In this document: positions 60,772 through 64,000 of the stretch, piece after piece
Layout of the letters: the number at the start of each line of letters is the position of its first letter
Position numbering within the stretch: the first letter of the stretch is position 1
DNA from: Lachnospiraceae bacterium UBA3310
Lineage (GTDB): Bacteria; Bacillota; Clostridia; Lachnospirales; Lachnospiraceae
DNA: 64,000 nucleotides
Direction: 5' to 3'
NCBI GenBank assembly: GCA_002361355.1
Contig: DESQ01000049.1
Coordinates: 1-64,000, forward strand
Position numbers and translations under genes: made by a program
Notes under the pieces: generated by a model
What the model was told of the DNA's origin: nothing
Databases searched by the model: none
Seen by the model: the letters and a program-made list of their open reading frames with translations, nothing else

Positions 60772-60800
60772 TAGACTTTTTCTTAAACGAGTGCTATACT
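60772..60800 (+). promoter_or_regulatory. Promoter of the small coiled-coil gene
   Basis: TAGACT (60772-60777), 17 bases, TATACT (60795-60800) with TGC ahead of the -10 (extended). Confidence 0.6.
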
Positions 60801-60852
60801 TTATCCACCTGGAGAAAAATGATTGCTGCGACACACGAAAGGTGGTAACGCA

Positions 60853-61164
60853 ATGACAGACAGTCAAAAATTGGATCTGCTTCTTTCAGGAATGCAGGAA
60901 ATGAAACAGGATGTTCATCTGTTAAAAGACGATGTCTGGACGCTAAATCAGGAAGTGGATATTATTAAATATCAGGTGACATATCTGTCCTTAACGCTTG
61001 AAAATGACATCCGTCCCAGTATCCAACGCGTGGCTGAGGGGCATCTGGATTTATCGAGAAATCTGCATGAAGCAATGAAACCCTGTTTAGAAACAGAAAT
61101 GCTTTCGCTTAAAGTCCATATGTTGGAAATTAACATGCGGGATGTCAAGGCAAAACTGGCCTAA
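60853..61164 (+). CDS. Small coiled-coil protein of unknown function
   Basis: A 103-residue protein that is almost wholly heptad-like (LDLLLSGMQEMKQDVHLLKD, then VDIIKYQVTYL and MLSLKVHMLEINMRDVKAKL). No signal peptide or enzymatic motif is seen. The ATG at 60853 has AAAGGTGG upstream. It has its own promoter and a strong terminator. Similar short helical proteins are common in Firmicutes and uncharacterised. Confidence 0.7.
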   Translation: MTDSQKLDLLLSGMQEMKQDVHLLKDDVWTLNQEVDIIKYQVTYLSLTLENDIRPSIQRVAEGHLDLSRNLHEAMKPCLETEMLSLKVHMLEINMRDVKAKLA

Positions 61165-61166
61165 TG

Positions 61167-61200
61167 AGGGGAGAGTGGAAAGTCACTCTCCCCTTTCTTT
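61167..61200 (+). terminator. Terminator of the coiled-coil gene
   Basis: Perfect 11-bp stem AGGGGAGAGTG / CACTCTCCCCT with a 6-base loop, followed by TTCTTT. It starts just after the TAA. Confidence 0.88.
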
Positions 61201-61290
61201 ACTGTTACTGTGACGCAACAAAAATACCGCAAACCGCTTTATCCGCAGTTTCCGGCATCCTTTAGGGTTGGGCTGTTCTAAAACAGTCAA

Positions 61291-61362
61291 CAGCTCGTAG
61301 GGGAATCGAACCCCTGTTTCCGCCGTGAGAGGGCGGCGTCTTAACCGCTTGACCAACGAGCC
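61291..61362 (-). tRNA. tRNA-Glu (anticodon CTC)
   Basis: 72-base cloverleaf on the minus strand: acceptor GGCTCGT / ACGAGCT (one G-U), D stem GTC/GAC, anticodon stem CCGCC / GGCGG with loop CTCTCAC (anticodon CTC, reads GAG), T arm AGGGG-TTCGATT-CCCCT, discriminator G. The 3' CCA is not encoded. This is the less common Glu isoacceptor beside the usual TTC one. Confidence 0.93.
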
Positions 61363-61381
61363 ATCTGATTGACACTTGCTT

Positions 61382-61410
61382 ATTCTATTATATTTTCTAA
61401 AAGAATGCAA
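61382..61410 (-). promoter_or_regulatory. tRNA-Glu promoter
   Basis: Minus strand TTGCAT (61405-61410), 17 bases, TAGAAT (61382-61387), about 20 bases before the mature tRNA 5' end. Confidence 0.65.
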
Positions 61411-61527
61411 GCCCTTTTTTCATTTTTCTTAAAAAATCCGCAATTTCTCGTCATAAGCCGTCATAGACAGTCTTACATGCAAGCCTGTATCCTGTCTCCG
61501 CCGTCTTCTGACTCTGCTTATACGCGC

Positions 61528-61559
61528 AAAAAAAGGACAGCGGCTACAAACCGCTGTCC
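61528..61559 (-). terminator. Terminator of the amino acid ABC operon
   Basis: Perfect 9-bp stem GGACAGCGG / CCGCTGTCC, 7-base loop. On the minus strand it is followed by seven T, 17 bases past the ATPase stop. Confidence 0.92.
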
Positions 61560-61576
61560 CCTGCTCTTTCCCTATT

Positions 61577-62320
61577 TTATAGCACTTTACTTAAGAAATC
61601 AATCGTCCTCGGCTCCTTCGGATTATCAAGCACCTCCTCCGGCGTTCCCTCCTCGACGATATAGCCGCCCTCCATAAAGATCACGCGGCTTGCCACCTCT
61701 CTGGCAAAACCGATCTCATGGGTAACCACGATCATCGTCATGCCGTCTCTGGCCAGCTCCTTCATAACCGCCAGCACCTCTCCCACCATCTCCGGGTCAA
61801 GGGCGCTTGTGGGTTCGTCGAAGAGCATAATGTCAGGATTCATCTCCAGCGCCCTGGCAATCGCCACACGCTGTTTCTGTCCGCCGGAAAGCTGGCTGGG
61901 ATAAGCCTCCGCCCTGTCCGCAAGTCCCACACGGTCTAAAAGCTGCATCGCCTTGCTCTTTGCCTCCTCCTTGGAGAGGGTCTTTAAATGCACCGGCGCC
62001 AGCGTCATATTCTTTAGGACGTTCAAGTGGTTAAACAGGTTAAAATGCTGGAACACCATGCCGATATTCTCGCGCACCTTGTTGATATCCGTATGTTTGT
62101 CGGTCACGTCATAGCCGTCGATCACGATTTTGCCGGAAGTTGCCTTTTCCAACTGGTTCAGGCACCGCAAAAGTGTGGATTTCCCACTGCCGGAGGGACC
62201 AATCAGCACAACCACCTCGCCCTCAGTCACCTCTATATTGATATCCTTTAATACTTCCAGAGAACCAAAATTCTTTTTTAAATTCTTAACAGAAATCTTG
62301 ACATCCGTATTATCTGCCAC
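61577..62320 (-). CDS. Polar amino acid ABC transporter, ATP-binding protein (GlnQ-like)
   Basis: A 247-residue ATPase. Walker A GPSGSGKSTLL (about 38), Q-loop QHFNLFNHLNVL, signature LSGGQKQRVAIARAL (about 138), Walker B IMLFDEPTSALDPEMVGEVL and switch His in VVTHEIGFA. These mark the PAAT (His/Gln/polar amino acid) class. Its start overlaps the permease stop by 11 bases. Confidence 0.95.
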   Translation of the reverse strand: MADNTDVKISVKNLKKNFGSLEVLKDINIEVTEGEVVVLIGPSGSGKSTLLRCLNQLEKATSGKIVIDGYDVTDKHTDINKVRENIGMVFQHFNLFNHLNVLKNMTLAPVHLKTLSKEEAKSKAMQLLDRVGLADRAEAYPSQLSGGQKQRVAIARALEMNPDIMLFDEPTSALDPEMVGEVLAVMKELARDGMTMIVVTHEIGFAREVASRVIFMEGGYIVEEGTPEEVLDNPKEPRTIDFLSKVL

Positions 62321-62981
62321 GGTTGATCCTCCTCTCGATCTGCTTGGAAACCTTACTCAGGATAGTGATGACAATCAGATACATGATGCCGACGATAGCC
62401 CATGCCTGCAAAGGCTTGAAAGTGTTGCCCATGACTGTCTTACCCACATTCGTAAGCTCTGGAAATCCGATTACAGAGAGGATCGACGTATCCTTTAAGG
62501 TAATGATAAACTGGTTGATAATCGACGGGATCATCGTACGGATAGCCTGTGGAATCACGATCAGAGCCATCCCAGCGCCGTAGGAGAGTCCCAGGCTTCT
62601 GCCTGCCTCCATCTGACCTCTGTCTACACTTTGAATGCCGGCCCTGACAATCTCCGCCATATAGGCGCCGCAGTTCATGGAAAGCGCAATGGTTCCCGCC
62701 TGCAGGGGACCCAACCTGAAACTCGTAAAACCGAGTCCCTGCTGAATGGCCGTCGGAATGCCAAAATAAATAAAATAAGCCAGTACAATGAGCGGCACGC
62801 CGCGCACCGCATCCACATAGACCGTACCGATAAAGTTGAGCACCCTGTTATGCCCCACATTCATCAGGCCGAAAATCATACCTATTATTGAGGCAAACAC
62901 CAGAGAAAGCAGGCACAGCAGAAGCGTGTGGCCCATCGCCTTCAAAAGCATTGTCCCGTATGTCTGAATGATCATTACCAT
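62310..62981 (-). CDS. Polar amino acid ABC transporter, permease
   Basis: A 223-residue HisMQ/GlnP-type permease with about five helices. RGVPLIVLAYFIYFGIP, the AYMAEIVRAGIQSVDRGQ segment (EAA-like loop, continuing MEAGRSLGLSYGAGM) and LKDTSILSVIGFPEL are diagnostic. It lies between the binding-protein and ATPase genes. As the only permease gene it presumably forms a homodimer. Confidence 0.95.
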   Translation of the reverse strand: MVMIIQTYGTMLLKAMGHTLLLCLLSLVFASIIGMIFGLMNVGHNRVLNFIGTVYVDAVRGVPLIVLAYFIYFGIPTAIQQGLGFTSFRLGPLQAGTIALSMNCGAYMAEIVRAGIQSVDRGQMEAGRSLGLSYGAGMALIVIPQAIRTMIPSIINQFIITLKDTSILSVIGFPELTNVGKTVMGNTFKPLQAWAIVGIMYLIVITILSKVSKQIERRINRGR

Positions 62982-62995
62982 AAATTATTCTTCTC

Positions 62996-63871
62996 CTACT
63001 TCTCCAAGTATTTCGCAATAATCTCGTCGTACTTGCCGTTCGCCTTGATGTTTGCAAGACCGGCATTGAACATGTCAAGCAGTTCCTGGTTGTCAGGATT
63101 CATGATGGCAAAACCGTAAGGTGCGCCCTCGCTCTCCATGCCTTCGGGAATCGTCATCGCCAGATTACCTGTCTTGATGGAGTCAGCCATAATCGGCGTA
63201 TCCTCCACACATGCAGCGGAGTTGCCCAGGATAACATCCTGATACATGGTCGGTGAATCCTCAAATACCGTTGTGGTAAAGCCGTACTCATCCTTTAAAC
63301 TCTCAGCAAAATCCATGCCTGCCGTACCGTTCTTCACAGCCACGTTCTTGCCTTTCAAATCTTCAAAACTCTTAATATCGCTGCCCTCTGCAACCACAAA
63401 AGTCTGTGTCGCGTCATAGTAACCGTCAGAGAAAATCCAGCCGGAATCAATACGTTCCTGCTTGATGGTCGCACCCGCGATCAGCGCATCCGCCTGACCT
63501 GCCTGCACGGCAGCCACGCCCGCATCCCAGCCAAGACTGGTCAGCTCATACTGAAATCCCTGATCCTCTGCGATCGCCGCCAGAACATCCACATCAATTC
63601 CTACAAAATCTCCGTTCTCGTCGGTAAACTCAAAAGGACGGAAGACCGTATCTGTCGCAACAATCCAAACCTTATCGCCTGCTGCCGCACTGTCCGCCGC
63701 GGGAGCGGGAGCTTCCTCCTCTGCGGGAGCCTCCTCCTCAGAAGCGTTTTCCGCCGTCGTCTCAGGCGCCGCAGCGCTCTCGCCTGTCTGTGCCGCTCCA
63801 TTGTCAGAACCACATGCCACCATGCCAAGTGTCATGCAGCCGATCAGAGCCATTGCCAGTAATTTTTTCAT
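62996..63871 (-). CDS. Amino acid ABC transporter substrate-binding lipoprotein
   Basis: A 291-residue family-3 binding protein. Signal peptide with lipobox MVAC (about 17-20), a low-complexity Ala/Glu/Pro spacer (about 25-65), then the binding domain: TVFRPFEFTDENGDFVGIDV (about 77-96), VAAVQAGQADALIAGATI, DLKGKNVAVKNGTAG and the C-terminal GFAIMNPDNQELLDMF. The ligand is a polar amino acid of unknown identity. AAAGGAGAGG lies upstream, with a promoter at 63963-63991. Confidence 0.94.
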   Translation of the reverse strand: MKKLLAMALIGCMTLGMVACGSDNGAAQTGESAAAPETTAENASEEEAPAEEEAPAPAADSAAAGDKVWIVATDTVFRPFEFTDENGDFVGIDVDVLAAIAEDQGFQYELTSLGWDAGVAAVQAGQADALIAGATIKQERIDSGWIFSDGYYDATQTFVVAEGSDIKSFEDLKGKNVAVKNGTAGMDFAESLKDEYGFTTTVFEDSPTMYQDVILGNSAACVEDTPIMADSIKTGNLAMTIPEGMESEGAPYGFAIMNPDNQELLDMFNAGLANIKANGKYDEIIAKYLEK

Positions 63872-63912
63872 AATATCCTCTCCTTTTCTACAGCAAATGC
63901 CTTATTAACGTG

Positions 63913-63949
63913 AAAGACGGTGTACTTGTGTGGCATTGACACCGTCTTT
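63913..63949 (-). promoter_or_regulatory. Leader hairpin of the amino acid ABC operon
   Basis: Perfect 11-bp arms AAAGACGGTGT / ACACCGTCTTT around a 15-base loop, within the 5' leader. The T run after it is short on this strand, so attenuation is possible but not shown. It could also terminate plus-strand transcription. Confidence 0.55.
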
Positions 63950-63962
63950 TCCCGTTTTTTTA

Positions 63963-63991
63963 AGTATATGAATTTTTTGATTCCTTGTCAA
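63963..63991 (-). promoter_or_regulatory. Promoter of the amino acid ABC operon
   Basis: Minus strand TTGACA (63986-63991), 17 bases, TATACT (63963-63968), a near-consensus sigma-A promoter. Confidence 0.8.
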
Positions 63992-64000
63992 GAACTTTGT

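Noticed and set aside
61165..61290. Second tRNA or small RNA next to tRNA-Glu
   Set aside because: The only structures are the coiled-coil gene terminator and a short CTGTT/AACAG stem; no second cloverleaf could be drawn.
1..64000. CRISPR arrays, insertion sequences, prophage or att sites
   Set aside because: No regularly spaced repeats, transposase or integrase motifs, or flanking direct repeats were seen; gene order is that of a stable chromosome.

Overview
The window looks like chromosomal DNA of a Clostridia member, most probably Lachnospiraceae. The grounds are moderate GC, Gram-positive gene orders (rimP-nusA-ylxR-ylxQ-infB-rbfA-nrnA-truB-ribF, then rpsO-pnp), strong GGAGG-type ribosome sites, sigma-A promoters (TTGaca-N17-TAtaaT, often extended -10), a folB-folK fusion and a pyruvate phosphate dikinase very like the clostridial enzyme. 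No rRNA, CRISPR array, insertion sequence or prophage was seen. There is one tRNA (Glu, anticodon CTC). No gene-free stretch exceeds about 250 bases.

Layout. 1-3.7 kb: ppdK and a membrane-anchored glycerophosphodiester phosphodiesterase. 3.7-12.5 kb: an accessory ABC operon on the minus strand. It holds two paralogous lipoproteins that join an Asp-box/propeller-like region to a sugar-type solute-binding domain, MalF- and MalG-like permeases, and an HlyD-like membrane fusion protein. There is no ATPase. A small lipoprotein gene precedes it. 12.6-18.2 kb: two adjacent hybrid histidine kinases. 18.2-20.3 kb: a divergent OmpR-type response regulator and its histidine kinase. 20.3-25 kb: two unrecognised small genes, then ABC-F, PHP and HAD genes. 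25-31.9 kb: a minus-strand cluster pheA - AAA ATPase - ppx - ppk - maf - small acidic protein. 32-37.7 kb: a surface propeller-like protein, the folate cluster folC-folE-folP-folBK, and two small membrane-associated proteins. 37.9-39.9 kb: nitroreductase, pyrB, pyrI. 39.9-53.8 kb: pnp, rpsO, an NlpC/P60 hydrolase, a Na/phosphate symporter, and the long transcription/translation operon. 53.9-61.2 kb: a DUF6020-like membrane protein, a glycerate cluster (GntP permease, metallo-hydrolase, glycerate 2-kinase, CdaR-type regulator) and a small coiled-coil protein. 61.3-64 kb: tRNA-Glu and a polar amino acid ABC transporter.

Most notable result. Three promoters share one architecture: direct repeat TTTAGAGA-N3-TTTAGAGA (11-base periodicity), then exactly 9 bases, then a -10 hexamer. 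They drive the response regulator at 18276, the lipoprotein at 12485 and the ABC operon at 11839. This is the layout of a PhoB/OmpR-activated promoter. It predicts an autoregulated two-component system whose regulon includes the lipoprotein and the unusual ABC/HlyD-like operon. The biological signal it answers cannot be read from the sequence.
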